From assembly GCA_028386065.3 (NCBI GenBank), contig JAKUCV010004353.1:61814-125813 (forward strand): DNA of 64,000 bases, written 5' to 3'. Made by a program: the position numbers and the translations under genes. The stretch's first letter is position 1. The number at the start of each line of letters is the position of its first letter. Positions 35,001 to 46,448 of the stretch are shown here, piece after piece. Source of the stretch: Turnera subulata. Lineage: Eukaryota; Streptophyta; Magnoliopsida; Malpighiales; Passifloraceae. A model generated the notes under the pieces. That model was given only the letters and a program-made list of their open reading frames with translations, was not told the origin of the DNA and made no database searches.

Positions 35001-36338
35001 GCTGAAAAATTCCCGAGCCCTCGTCGGAATAGTGCTCTCTCTCGCCGGATTCTGGTCACCCTCGCCGGAACAGTAACCCGAGATGCCGGAAAGCTCAACA
35101 AACTGCCAAAGTCAAAAAATCACAACTCACATTCAATCTCCATCTCCAGACAACAATCATCCATCGATTAATTTAATCACAGAACCTCCAAGCGAATTGA
35201 AGAAGGGAAGAAATCGCTTACCGGAGAATATTGTTCACGCCGGTTCTGCCCACTGCCGGAATTAGAGCCCGTGAAAGGCAGCACCCCAAACACGCACACA
35301 CGGCCACACCGCGAGCACAGACGGCACACACACCCCAACTAACACCCCACGCGACCACCAGCCACCACCCTCGAGCACCCAAACACCTGCAATCAATCAC
35401 CACATCTACTATCTGCAACCGCGGACCCGCCACCGTCCGGCCACCACAAACCAACAACCCGACCATCACCATCCATCAACCAAACCCGCACCATCCGCCA
35501 CCAGAAAAGGTTCAAGCGTCAAATTCGACATTGACAACAGAAGAAGAAGAGAAGAAGAAGAAGCGAAGAGCAGGGGCAGCCATGAGGCTTACCAGGCGGC
35601 GGCGACTCACGCATAGACGGCCCTCGTCCCAGCCTCCTCTGCGACTCGTGGTGATGGCGGCAGCTCCGTGTCCCTGCGACGGCGACACGAGAAAGGGAAC
35701 AGAAGGTAGCGTTGGTGGCCAGAGAGAAAGAGATGGGGGAGTGATGGGTTTGGAATGGAACCGAAAAAGAGGAGAAGAGGAAAAAAGAAATCAAAAACGA
35801 AAAAGGGAAAGAAGATGGTGGTGTTTGATGCCGTTGGCATCGTGGTGGAGTTGGTGAGTGGGGAACATAGCCGTTGCAGCCGGCGGCTGAGTGGGGGAGT
35901 AACGGAAATAAGAGAGAAAAGAGAAATGAAGAAAAGGAAGAGAGGAGAAAACAGGGGAGGGAAGAAAGAAGAAAGAAAAAAAAAAAAAGAAAAGAAGAGG
36001 AAGGCGCCTAGGGCACCAGCCGGCCAAGCGACGACACGTCGTTTGGTTGGTTCGGTCAACGCGCCTAGGTTGACCTTCCCTTAAGTTTTTTTTTTTTTAT
36101 ATATACCTTCAAAACGGCGTAGTTTTGATCGAAGACTCAACAAGACCCGTGTTTCACCCCGAAACACATTTCGATATCAACGAAACCCGAAGCATGAGAA
36201 ATTCTAACTGGAAATTGACATTTCCAAAGAAGAATAATTATTTCCCATACCCAGAAACTCCAAAATCTATCAAGGTAATATTGGAATAAAAATTCCGGAA
36301 GTTCCGTAAATCAAATTACAAAAATCCGGGGCGTTACA
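32039..36338 (-). repeat. 5' LTR of element R1 (4300 bp) with internal 1.06-kb duplication
   Basis: Same termini as the 3' LTR but 870 bp longer. The extra length comes from a tandem duplication (32538-33600 and 33601-34661), partly offset by losses such as a block near 34710. The distal part (34900-36338) aligns poorly to the 3' LTR. Frames at 35231-36084 are compositional. Confidence 0.88.
32538..34661. repeat. 1.06-kb tandem duplication inside the R1 5' LTR
   Basis: TAAATATACATGAAAGTGAA starts both units (32538 and 33601), and both end AAGTCCATAT (33600 and 34661). The units are nearly identical, so the event is recent relative to LTR divergence. The 3' LTR has one unit only. Confidence 0.9.
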
Positions 36339-36521
36339 CTTGTTTTTCTGATTCCATATTCAGTATCTGGAGCTTTGCCCCGACTAATCCGGATCCGACC
36401 CGCGTCGCGCACCTGGGTATGGTGGGTGAGTCTCGCACGAGGACTCAAACCCGAAACCTCGCTTAAGCGGAACCAAGTCGCTTACCACTTGGACCAACTC
36501 CACATTAGTAAAAGGACTTGT

Positions 36522-37103
36522 TTGTTTGTGTCCATGTATATTTTTATATTCAACTAGTTTTTTGCACTTGGTACGGTAATATTTGAGTATAGTTATTTTC
36601 CAAAAAAATATTATTATTATTAATATAAAAATAATTACCAAAATATACAAATAAAAATATTAAACTAAAATTAATTTAATTATTAGCAAGGAGAAATATT
36701 AGCGATCCATCCAAAACTTTTAATTTATTCATTTACCTTGTGGGAAAATACATAAGAATTTTGTTTTTGTCTCAGACAATACATAAGAATTATATATTTT
36801 TATTATTTTAAATTGAATTTTTGGTGTACGTTATAATGTTAATGATATAAAACAAGACATAGGGGGTCCAAATTAGGAGTGTTTTTATTAATCATGGAGT
36901 ACAGAGAATACAACTATGGAATCAAGAGAGAGAAAAAGAGTCTTTCTTTTTTTCCCCTATTTTATGACCTTTATATTACACTGTTGGCTCATATTTATCA
37001 GAAATTCTATAGTCCGTACCATGTCAAATCTTACATGGTACGTGAGATTTCCACTCCTCGAGGTCAATGGTTCTATTATGTTATTAGTTATGGACCTCTT
37101 GTT
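36522..37103. other. AT-rich host spacer between the two large LTR elements
   Basis: No gene was recognised. It separates the SINE right TSD from the TATAT target duplication of the composite element. Confidence 0.5.
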
Positions 37104-37108
37104 TATAT

Positions 37109-40100
37109 TGTATCGACCCGAATAAAATTTTTGTGATTTTTACCAAGTTGTTTTGACTTTTACGGTAGTTAATAAAATTTTATCGCGGTTAATTAAATAT
37201 TTTACCAATCCAAGTCAAGTTTCATTATTTTTATCATTATTTTCACTACTCTCAAAACTATTACTGTTGTTATTATTATTATCGTTACCATTATTTTTAT
37301 TATTTTTTTCTAACAAACATTAATAGTGATATTATTATTATTTCGATATGGTATTTTTGTTGCATAATTTACTAATTATAATTTTAAAAGAAATCTAAAC
37401 GTCGTAATTCGATGAACTTTATCGGACCGAGTTTTACCGAGGGTTTTTCCGGGAATAACCGAGCCTCGAAATTTAATTCCGAGGGTTACTCTGGATTTCC
37501 GAGCCTCCTTTACAACTAACCGAGCCTTGGTTTTTAATTCCGAGACTTGGACAATGCTCGGGGAAACCGATGAGATTTTCCGAGCCCAAGTTGTATTTTT
37601 GGACTCGGGACGGAAAATTGAAAAGACGGGAGTACCTCTTGCGATTCTATTTTTTGACACGGAAATCCGAGCCGGCCAATCGTGGCTTGCCACGTGGCCA
37701 CTCTTCTTTCATTTTCTTTCTTTTCTCCTTTCTTTTCCTTCTTTTTTTTCCTCTCTCTCGGTTTTTCTTCTGTCGCCCTACCTCACTTTCCTTCTTCTCC
37801 CCTCTTTTTCTCCCTTTTCCACCTGCCTTCTTTTTTCTTCCTTTCGCCGCCGGCTCCACCTCCTTTCTTTTCCATCTTCTCTTCTATTAGTTTTTCTTCT
37901 TGTCTTTTCTTTTCCCTCCCACCTTATCTTCTTTTCCCTTCACCGAATTCCCCACAACTCCTGCAATCCATCTCTTTCCCTGCCTCTGCCATCAATCGCC
38001 ACCTTCAACCAGAGCTACCGCGTCTACCTTCTCTCTTCCCTCTCTCAGTCGACCAAAGACCGTCGCGTCCCACAGCTGCCGCCCGCCTGCACGTCGCTGC
38101 CGTCAACCTTGCTGCAGATCGACGTCGCGCCGCCACCAGCCGACCAGGCGCGACACCACCAAGGAGGAGCAGACCTCGCCGCTGCTGACGAGGAGCAGAG
38201 TACCAACCCCGATCGCGCCAGAAGGCCGGCCTCCCCTTCCTTCTCCACGGCAAGCGTTGACGCCGTGACCGGTGCCTTCTCGCTGCCTCACCGTCGCCGC
38301 CGCGTGGTTGTGTGGGTAAGACTCAGCGACGACTCTTCCCTCTTCCTTCCACCTTCTCTTCTCTTTTCCTTGACCCGATTCAGGTCAGATTGGGCTAACC
38401 GGGTCTTTGCTGTTGTGTTGTGTTTATTGGCTGAGGCTTTGCGTTGAGCGAATCGGGCTGTGTGCTTCTGTGCGAAGCTTGTGTTGTTGACCCGGCGAAG
38501 ATGACGCCGGTGGGGCTTCTGTGGCTGTGGTTGTGGTTGTGGTGTTTTGTGTGTTGGACGGGATGGTTTGGTGGTGTTCTGGTCACCGTTGGGTGGCTGA
38601 GTATGGTGGTGGTGTTGGCGATTGGTTTGTTGGTGGTTCAGCGTGGTGGATTGGGTGTTTTGGATGGACAGTAGCAGGATTGGTGGCCGTGAATAGTGCT
38701 CGGCCGGAATCCGGCGAGGATCCGGCAGTCCCAGGAATTTTCCGGCAAACCTGAGAATGGACCTTTGGGTAATTCCTTGGGCTCATTTCACACCTTGGCT
38801 CGGGTTTGGGCTTGGTTTGCGCAACGGACTCGGAAACGGGCCGAACGTGCGGAAGCCCCTGTTCTCGGGACGGACTCTTAACGGACATGACTATAGACTC
38901 ATTGACGATGTTAATTGACGGATTAACAATTTGTTTTGGAAACATGCTTATCGGCTAATAATTCGATATTATTTGGATTTGATTATACCTTTATAGGTTT
39001 TGTATATAACTTGAATTAACTTTCTTTTGAGGCATGTACAAATAGTAATCTAAATTAACTTGTCAATTCTATTATCTTTGAGTATTACAATATACCACTG
39101 TACTATTGTTATTATTTTACTAGACATGCTATTAATTATAATATAAAACATGTTTACATATGTATTGGTTTTATTATTTTATTTCCGTAATCCCAAGCTA
39201 AGATAATATTGGATCTATATCTTATTTTAATTACTGATTTTAATCCTGTACAAGTATATACATTATCGTATAGCGAATTACCACTATTTTCATCGGCTAC
39301 GAGTTTACTTTAGACTGAATTATATTTTATTAATTTATCAAGAAATATTTTATTAACGGTAATACTATTTCGAAATATCAATTCATTAACGGTTATAATA
39401 ATTTCCGTCCAATGATTTAGTTATATATTAAATCTAACTACTTAATATGTACAAGTTTTGAATTGTTATATTGTTAAATAACCGTTGTATTTTATCGAGC
39501 TATGGTATTATTATTACTCTCTATACTCTGTATACAATTAATGGATACAAACGTATTTGTATTTTATATAGCATGTTAAAATTATTTTATACTATATATA
39601 TCAGCTATGTTAACCTCCTTACCAGTGGAGGTATTTCCTATTTAACGGTTTTATTATCGGATATGTATTATTCATATACTATTTGGACGTATTTAACGTT
39701 ACAACTATTTTATAAGCAGTTCTTACTAAGCGTATATATGGTTATTATTATTATTATTATTATTTTATCGAGGATAAGTACTTATGAAATATTATTTACT
39801 TTGATATATCACCAAATGTAATTTATACAACGTATTTATGTATATACATGTTTTCTTGTCATAAGCGACCTAAGGGCCGGGATATCGGCTTGGACGCTCG
39901 GTTTCGGTTTTTGATTTAAATCAAGTATAATTGATATAACCGCTGAAGTAAATTAATCACCACCAAGTTGGAAGAACTGTTTGGTAATAAGATAATTATG
40001 GAGATACTAAAATGAACAGATAAGCCGTCTAATAAATGTTAAACCGGTATCATACATAATCATTATTGTTGTGCATTATAAGTGATTGTTGTGTTCCTAT

Positions 40101-41198
40101 ATATACATATAGGGTATCGAGGTTTGACCGGATAGCAGTTTCAGAGACACATTAGGTGAGGATGGATTTCCTTCAATATATGCCTGTATTACTCGGTTGT
40201 TGCGTTTGATGATTGTTGCACTGTTGATTGATGCATTTGCTGTGGTATGATTCGAGATGTTTATCCCAGTTTCTTGTTTGAGTTTTGGGATATTTATCCC
40301 CGTGCATTGAGTTTTGGGATGTTTATCCCTGCGTCCTTTTTGGTATAACGAATAATGGATTAAATAATAAAATGTGATAAGGATGTCGATCCTCGGTTTG
40401 GATGGGATGTCTATCCCGGTATTTTGGTTAGGGATGTTGATCCCTGTGATTTGGTTTTGAATGATGATGATATAATTGTCACGTGGTAAGTAGTGGTACG
40501 ACTCGATGGTTTAAGACTGTTTCGTGGCGGCTATGACCTGGGTTACTTGTGATAAGCATGTCTATGCTTGGGATGTCTATCTCGTGATTATATTTGGGAT
40601 GTCTATCCCTGGGTTACTATTTTGGGATGTCGATCCCTAGGCTCTCTTGATTTGGTCTGGCACCCGAAATATGTTGAGAACCAGGTCCGACCCCTAGCTT
40701 ATCCGTGACGGGGCCCGGAAAGATAAAATTTGAAATTGGATTTTTGTTTAAGTCTTTTTGGTCTTGGATCAGTTTTGGGTCGAGTCTTTTGGTTTGGTAT
40801 ATTTTGGCTGTTATGCCTATTTTCGACCTTGAGTATTTTATAATGTTGCATATTGATCGTCTATCCATGGTTGTGAGCACTTCGGACTCACCGCTCACCT
40901 GCGGGCTTTCATCCCGTAGGTTGAGTTGTTTGTAGTGCAGGAACGTACGAGGCAAGCTGCGGCGCACCCCTCGGGCAGGACTCGGATCCATTAGTTGCAT
41001 CGGGCTTGCATATTTTGACATTGAGTTATAAATGCTTCCGCTGTGCTATTGATGTTGAGATACCCGAGGTCGGGTGTCATGATATTATCTTTGGGTCGTT
41101 GGGTCGGATTTTCCTGTTGTATTTACTGCCTGTGCCACGTGTCAGCACTGTTGTTCGGTAAATACTGTGTGTAGGGTAAATTTGGGTCGGGTGCTTCA
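37109..41198 (+). repeat. A-type 5' LTR (4090 bp)
   Basis: It starts TGTATCGACCCG (other copies TGTAACGACCCG) and ends GTGCTTCA before a TTTTGGTAGCGGAGCGGGC primer site. It contains a pyrimidine-rich tract (37700-37980), a CCGGCGAGG-rich tract (38690-38760), an AT-rich middle (38940-39840) and a hairpin array (40253-40637). The long frames at 37527-38447 come from the pyrimidine tract and have no family resemblance. Confidence 0.85.
40253..40637 (+). repeat. Array of about ten short inverted repeats (GGGAT-N4-ATCCC) in the A LTR
   Basis: Dyads at 40254-40267, 40287-40300, 40316-40329, 40380-40393, 40404-40417, 40431-40444, 40555-40568, 40570-40583, 40596-40609 and 40624-40637. Most are GGGAT-N4-ATCCC, but arms change together: AGGAT pairs with ATCCT at 40380 and AGCAT with ATGCT at 40555. 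Loops are GTTT, GTCT, GTCG, GTTG or ATTT. It sits 560-950 bp before the LTR end. Confidence 0.8.
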
Positions 41199-41217
41199 TT
41201 TTGGTAGCGGAGCGGGC
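41199..41217 (+). other. Primer binding site after the A LTR
   Basis: TTTTGGTAGCGGAGCGGGC directly after the LTR CA; same site as in R1 and at 45503. Confidence 0.75.
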
Positions 41218-42421
41218 GGTAGGTCCTTGGGTGTTTGTTGTGCTTGTTTGTTGTGCATAGCTCGCTCCAGATGATCATCATAATTGCTTGCATATTCATA
41301 TAGTTAGTGCATAATGGATCCAGTCGAGGGACGCCAACTTGCTGCAGAACATTCATATGTGAGTATTCTTCCTCATAAATACATTTGGACGACAAGTTAC
41401 CCGTATTTCGGTATTTTACAATATTGTTGTTTTGTTGATCTCAAGTTTTGGAAAGATAAGTTTTTAAAGTTTGAGTTTGACGATTGACATTTACAGCTTT
41501 TGCTGGGGGTTAAGTGTGTTTATAAGATGTAACCGCTATTTTCGGAAGGTTTTATGATTTTAATGATGAAACATTATTAAAGATTCTATTATAAAGTTCA
41601 GACATGGTCGTTGCCCGGGAAGAACAGTGAGATAAAGGGATCTTGAGAAGGCAAGAAGCCTACCTTGTTGTATCCGTGCATCGGAAGTTTCGACGGAACA
41701 AGTAAGATTTAATTATGGGTTTTGGTTTTATATCTTTAAGTGATGGTTTGATATTATATGATCCTAAGGAAGTAGAAATGATGATTTTTGAGTACTGTTT
41801 AGATTACGACATGATAAATTGATGACTTTTGGGTACTGCTTTGTTTATGACGTGATAATTTGAGTTGAGGATTGGATTGATATTCTTGGAAAATTCTATG
41901 ATTTTGGAAGTAATGCAATTTTCTTTTTAAGAATTTGGTTGATGATTTTAAGATTTTTGGATACTAAAGTTGTTTGTGATGTGATAACTTGATTGGAGGA
42001 TTGGATTAATGATCATGGAATTCTTGATGTCAGAGGTGATTGACCTTTTTTTAAAAAGAGGGTTCGATGATTTTGGTGACTCAATCTTCAAAAAGAGTTT
42101 GATGATTTGAGGTATTGTTTAAAAAGTTATGGTCGAAGTTATGATCTTTGCTAGTTTCGGTGGATTTAGAAAAGAAATATTATTTGATGGATGATTATGA
42201 TGGTTATAAATCTTGAGGTAATGGTTTGACATGGTTCGGGAGATATAATCCAAAAATTTATTTGGGGAAATCGATTGTGATTCATGGGAGATAATTTGGA
42301 GTTCACATATTTGATGAATTGTGGAAGGATTGATGATCATGATAACTATACATGGAAGTTTCTGGGATTAGTGGATTACGGTGTGAATTTCGAGGACGAA
42401 ATTCCTTTAAGGAGGGTAGAA
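41218..42421 (+). other. Deleted interior of element A: gag start and 3' end only
   Basis: An ATGGATCCAGTCGAGG gag start at about 41313 (protein start MDPVEGRQLAAEHS) soon runs into stops. From about 41580 the text is the non-coding region that follows pol in related elements, ending in GAGGACGAAATTCC and the polypurine tract AAGGAGGGTAGAA before the LTR start at 42422. The whole of pol is missing. Confidence 0.7.
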
Positions 42422-43020
42422 TGTAACGACCCGGGTAAAATTTTTGTGATTTTTACCAAGTTGTTTTGACTTTTACGGTGGTTAATAAAATTTTATCGCG
42501 GTTAATTAAATATTTTACCAATCCAAGTCAAGTTTCATTATTTTTATCATTATTTTCACTACTCTCAAAACTATTACTGTTGTTATTATTATTATCGTTA
42601 CCATTATTTTTATTATTTTTTTCTAACAAACATTAATAGTGATATTATTATTATTTCGATATGGTATTTTTGTTGCACATATTTGATGAATTGTGGAAGG
42701 ATTGATGATTATGATAACTATACATGGAAGTTTCTGGGATTAGTGGATCCTTTAAGGAGGGTAGAATGTAACGACCCGGGTAAAATTTTTGTGATTTTTA
42801 CCAAGTTGTTTTGACTTTTACGGTGTTTAATAAAATTTTATCGCGGTTAATTAAATATTTTACCAATCCAAGTCAAGTTTCATTATTTTTATCATTATTT
42901 TCACTACTCTCAAAACTATTACTGTTGTTATTATTATTATCGTTACCATTATTTTTATTATTTTTTTCTAACAAACATTAATAGTGATATTATTATTATT
43001 TCGATATGGTATTTTTGTTG
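42303..43020 (+). repeat. Tandem duplication across the polypurine tract and LTR start (about 345 bp)
   Basis: 42303-42674 (interior end plus first 253 bp of LTR) is repeated at 42675-43020. The second unit lacks about 29 bp just before its polypurine tract (GTGGAT joined to TCCTTTAAGG). Consequently two LTR starts occur, at 42422 and 42767. Confidence 0.85.
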
Positions 43021-45502
43021 CATAATTTACTAATTATAATTTTAAAAGAAATCTAAACGTCGTAATTCGATGAACTTTATCGGACCGAGTTTTACCAAGG
43101 GTTTTTCCGGGAATAACCGAGCCTCGAAATTTAATTCCGAGGGTTACTCTTGATTTCCGAGCCTCCTTTACAACTAACCGAGCCTCAGTTTTCAATTCTG
43201 AGACTTGGACAATGCTCAGGGAAACTGATGAGATTTTCCGAGCTCAAGTTGTATTTTTGGACTCGGGACGGAAAATCGAAAAGACGGGAATAACCCTTGC
43301 GATTCCGTTTTTTGACACGAAAATCCGAGCCGGCCAATCGTGGCTTGCCACGTGGCCACTCTTCTTTCATTTTCTTTCCTTTTTTTTCTTTTCTCCTTTC
43401 TTTTCCTTCTTTTTTTCCTCTCTCCCGGTTTTTCTTCCACCGCCCTACCCCACTTTCCTTCTTCTCCCCTCTTTTTCTCCCTTTTCCACCTGCCTTATTT
43501 TTTCTTCCTTTCGCCGCCGGCTCCACCTCCTTTCTTTTCCATCTTCTCTTCTATTATTTTTTCTTCTTTTCTTTTCTTTTCCCTCCCACCTTATCTTCTC
43601 TTCCCTTCACCGAATTCCCCACAACTCCTGCAATCCATCTCTTTCCCCTGCCTCTGCCATCAATCGCCACCTTCAACCAGAGCCGCCGCGTCTTCCTTCT
43701 CCCTTCCCTCTCTCAGTCGACCGAAGACCGTCGCGTCCCACAGCTGCCGCCCGCCTGCACATTGCTACTGTCAACCTTGCTGCAGATCGACGTCGCGCCG
43801 CCACCAGCCGACCCGGGCGCGACACCACCAAGGAGGAGCAGACCTCGCCGCCGCTGACGAGGAGCAGAGTACTAACCCCGATCGCGCCAGAAGGCCAGCC
43901 TCCCCTTCTTTCTCCACGGCAAGCGTCGACGCCGTGACCGGTGCCTTCTCGCTGCCTCACCGTCGCCGCCGCGTGGTTGTGTGGGTAAGACTCAGCGACA
44001 ACTCTTCCCTCTTCCTTCCACCTTCTCTTCTCTTTTCCTTGACCCGATTCAGGTCAGATTGGGCTAACCGGGTCTCTGCTATTGTGTTGCGTTTATTGGC
44101 TGAGGCTTTGCGTTGAGCGAATCGGGCTGTGTGCTTCTGTGCGAAGCTTGTGTTGTTGACTCGGCGAAGATGACGTCGGTGGGGCTTCTGTGGCTGTGGT
44201 TGTGGTTGTGGAGTTTTGGGTGTTGGACGGGATGGTTTGGTGGTGTTCTGGTCACCGTTGGGTGGCTGAGTATGGTGGTGGTGTTGGCGATTGGTTTGTT
44301 GGTGGTTCAGCGTGGTGGATTGGGTGTTTTGGATGGACAGTAGCAGGATTGGTGGCCGTGAACAGTGCTCGGCCGGAATCCGGCGAGGATCCGGCAGTCC
44401 CATAAATTTTTCGGCAAACCCGGGAATGGACCTTTGGGTAATTCCTTGGACTCATTTCACACCTTGGCTCGGGTTTGGGCTTGGTTTGCGCAACGGACTC
44501 GGAAACGGGCCGAACGTGCGGAAGCCCATGTTCTCAGGACGGACTCTTAACGGACATGACTATAGACTCATTGACGATGTTAATTGACGGATAAACAATT
44601 TGTTTTGGAAACATGCTTATCGGCTAATAATTCGATATTATTTGGATTTGATTATACCTTTACAGGTTTTGTATATAACTTGAATTAACTTTCTTTTGAG
44701 GCATGTACAAATAGTAATCTAAATTAACTTGTCAATTCTATTATCTTTGAGTATTACAATATACCACGGTACTATTGTTATTATTTTACTAGACATGCTA
44801 TTAATTATAATATTAAACATGTTTACATATGCTATTTTGGGATGTCGATCCCTGGGTTCTCTTGGTTTTGGTCTGGTACCCGAAATAAGTTGATAACCTG
44901 GTACGACCCTAGCTTATCCGTGGCGGGGCCCGGAAAGATAAAATTGGAAAATGGATTTTTGTTTAAGTCTTTTTGGGTCTTGGACCAGTTTTGGGTCGAG
45001 TCTTTTGAATTGTTTTATTTTGGCTGTTATGCCTGTGTTTTCGACTTGAGTAACTTATAGTGTTGCATATTGATCGTCTATCCATGGTTGTGAGCACTTC
45101 GGACTCACCCCTCACTTGCGGGCTTTCATCCCGTAGGTTGAGTTATTTGTGGTTCAGGTTTGATGCATTCCAGACAGGCTGCGGCGTTATCCCTTGGACA
45201 AGACTTGGATCCATAGTTTGCATCATGTGTCGCATACAGTGTCTTTGTGAGTTATTAAGTCTTCCACTGTGCTACTTATTGTTATTGTTGGGCCTTGGGC
45301 CGGTTGAGTTATTATTGATGATCCCGGGTTCGGGTGATATGTTTTCATGTTGGGCCGAAGGGCCAGATTTCTGACATTTTTATTTTGGGCTGTTGAGCCC
45401 GAGTTACGATGTATACACTGTATGCTGAGCTTTGTTTGGTTGGGTCGTTACAGTTCCAGCACGTGTTTACTGTGTATGGTAAATACTGGTCGGGGCGTTT
45501 CA
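42767..45502 (+). repeat. Hybrid LTR: A-type to 44830, B-type from 44831
   Basis: 42767-44830 follows 37109-39160 closely (same pyrimidine tract and CCGGCGAGG tract). At 44831 the text jumps to CTATTTTGGGATGTCGATCC, matching 50282-50953 of the B LTR to its end GGGGCGTTTCA. Frames at 43185-44116 mirror those in the A LTR and are compositional. Confidence 0.8.
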
Positions 45503-45760
45503 TTTTGGTAGCGGAGCGGGCGTTAGGTCTTGTTAGGCAGTCCTTGTGTGTTTGTTGTTCTTGTTTGCATAGTTCGCTCCATTTGTTTATTATTTTATAT
45601 CATTTTAGTTAGTACATTATGGATCCAGTCAAGGGACGCCAGCTGTCGCAGAACATTCACATAAGAGGTAAATGATGCCATAAATAAGCGGAAACATAAA
45701 TATTATTAACATCACTAATATTATTATTACAAACATAAATATTACATTGATATTTTATAG
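45503..45760 (+). other. PBS and gag remnant of element B
   Basis: TTTTGGTAGCGGAGCGGGC at 45503-45521, then a gag start ATGGATCCAGTCAAGG at about 45619 (MDPVKGRQLSQN) that stops after about 18 codons. The antisense cassette begins right after, so the gag body has been lost. Confidence 0.7.
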
Positions 45761-45771
45761 AAAAAAAACAT

Positions 45772-46448
45772 TCATCTTCTCGGTACGACGTTGACCCTGA
45801 AGCTATTGGGGTCGTTGTTGATGTTGACTTGGATGTTGTCGCTCCACGAGAACCACATGCCGCCTGTGTTGTTCTGGCCAGGAAGCTCGAACCGGTTTGC
45901 TTGAGGGAACCGAAGTGGGATGAGACCGTGATCGTCTTCAGGCTGCCACTGGGTCTCGGTGAGAAGAACCATGTTGGGCTTGTACTAGTTCTTCAGGTCC
46001 CTCAGGGTATGTGAGAACTCCTGGGAACGCCTAGCGACTCCTCTGCAGTTCCACACCAGTAGTCGGGCCTTTGGCCAAGTTGGAGGTAATCGGGATACTC
46101 TGGTCATGCTCTGGGCAGTCATCGAGAGCTGGTAATAGGTGCCTTGGTCCAGGAAATGGCAAGTGGACTCTAGGTTGAACTCCTGAAGTCTTTCAGAGAT
46201 GAAAAACATGACGGAGTTGGCCGAGCCGTAGAAGGAAGTCCTCAGGGTACCTTGGTCCTCCAAGAAGAACATCTCTTCCATGGGAGTGACGAAGAATCTG
46301 AAGGAGTAGAGTTCGTCGACGAAGACCAGACGAGGCATTCTGCCGAGCTCGTTCGGTAGTTCCTCTGGACCATCATGCTTTAGGCCAGCCGGTTTCTTCT
46401 GCCTAGATTGGCACCTTCGAAGAAGAAGACGGATGACGGAGCAGGCAT
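45772..46448 (-). pseudogene. Antisense cassette gene 2, second copy (damaged)
   Basis: Homologous end to end with 29605-30288. It begins MPAPSSVFFFEGANLGRR (ATG 46446-46448), has TAA at codon 23, a small indel just after, and a TAG where the other copy has CAG (DLKN then YKPNM, near 45985). It then runs intact to its natural stop at 45772-45774, keeping TGG where the R1 copy has TAA. The LLVWNCRGVARR and LLTETQW blocks of the EEP-like region are preserved, as are GGMWFSWSD and DPNSFRVNV. A TATA box lies upstream at about 46558-46565 (minus strand). Confidence 0.7.

Larger units (their letters stand above)
24775..36338 (-). mobile_element. Element R1: gag-only LTR retrotransposon with an antisense two-gene cassette
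   Basis: The minus-strand order is 5' LTR 36338-32039, PBS 32037-32021, gag 31895-30581, antisense cassette 30288-28394, polypurine tract 28218-28205, 3' LTR 28204-24775. The LTRs start TGTAACGCCCCGG and end CGGGCTTCCACA. The target duplications are CTTAT (24770-24774) and CTTGT (36339-36343), one mismatch apart. No protease, reverse transcriptase, RNase H or integrase is found in the 3.8-kb interior, so it is non-autonomous. Where pol should be it carries two genes in the opposite orientation. Confidence 0.88.
24762..36521 (-). mobile_element. tRNA-derived SINE (body 36344-36508) split from its left TSD by an LTR element
   Basis: The minus strand of 36344-36508 carries a pol III A box (TGGTCCAAGTGG) and B box (GGTTTGAGTCC) in a tRNA-like 5' region, then a GC-rich body and an A-rich end, about 165 bp, the size of plant Au-type SINEs. 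The right target duplication is TAAAAGGACTTGT at 36509-36521. Its partner TAAAAGGACTTAT is at 24762-24774, because element R1 (24775-36338) later inserted exactly at the TSD/tail boundary. It is not a tRNA gene: no anticodon stem or acceptor pairing. Confidence 0.75.

Noticed and set aside
35231..36084. Frames of up to 208 codons on both strands
   Set aside because: Inside the R1 5' LTR; no homology pattern, and the corresponding region of the other LTR does not preserve them.
36369..36508. tRNA gene on the minus strand
   Set aside because: A and B boxes are present but there is no acceptor or anticodon stem pairing, and the unit is flanked by a target duplication: it is a SINE.
37527..38447. 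Long Phe/Ser/Pro/Leu-rich frames in the A LTR, and their copies at 43185-44116
   Set aside because: They arise from a pyrimidine-rich LTR tract; several frames are open at once, none shows a family motif, and the DNA is LTR by position and repetition.
40253..40637. CRISPR-like regularly spaced repeats
   Set aside because: This is plant LTR sequence; spacers are not uniform and the same array is repeated in several LTRs.
43220..43250. CTGATGAG followed by a short stem, reminiscent of a hammerhead ribozyme core
   Set aside because: The GAAA core box and the cleavage-site stem are missing, and the A LTR copy has CCGATGAG at the same place.
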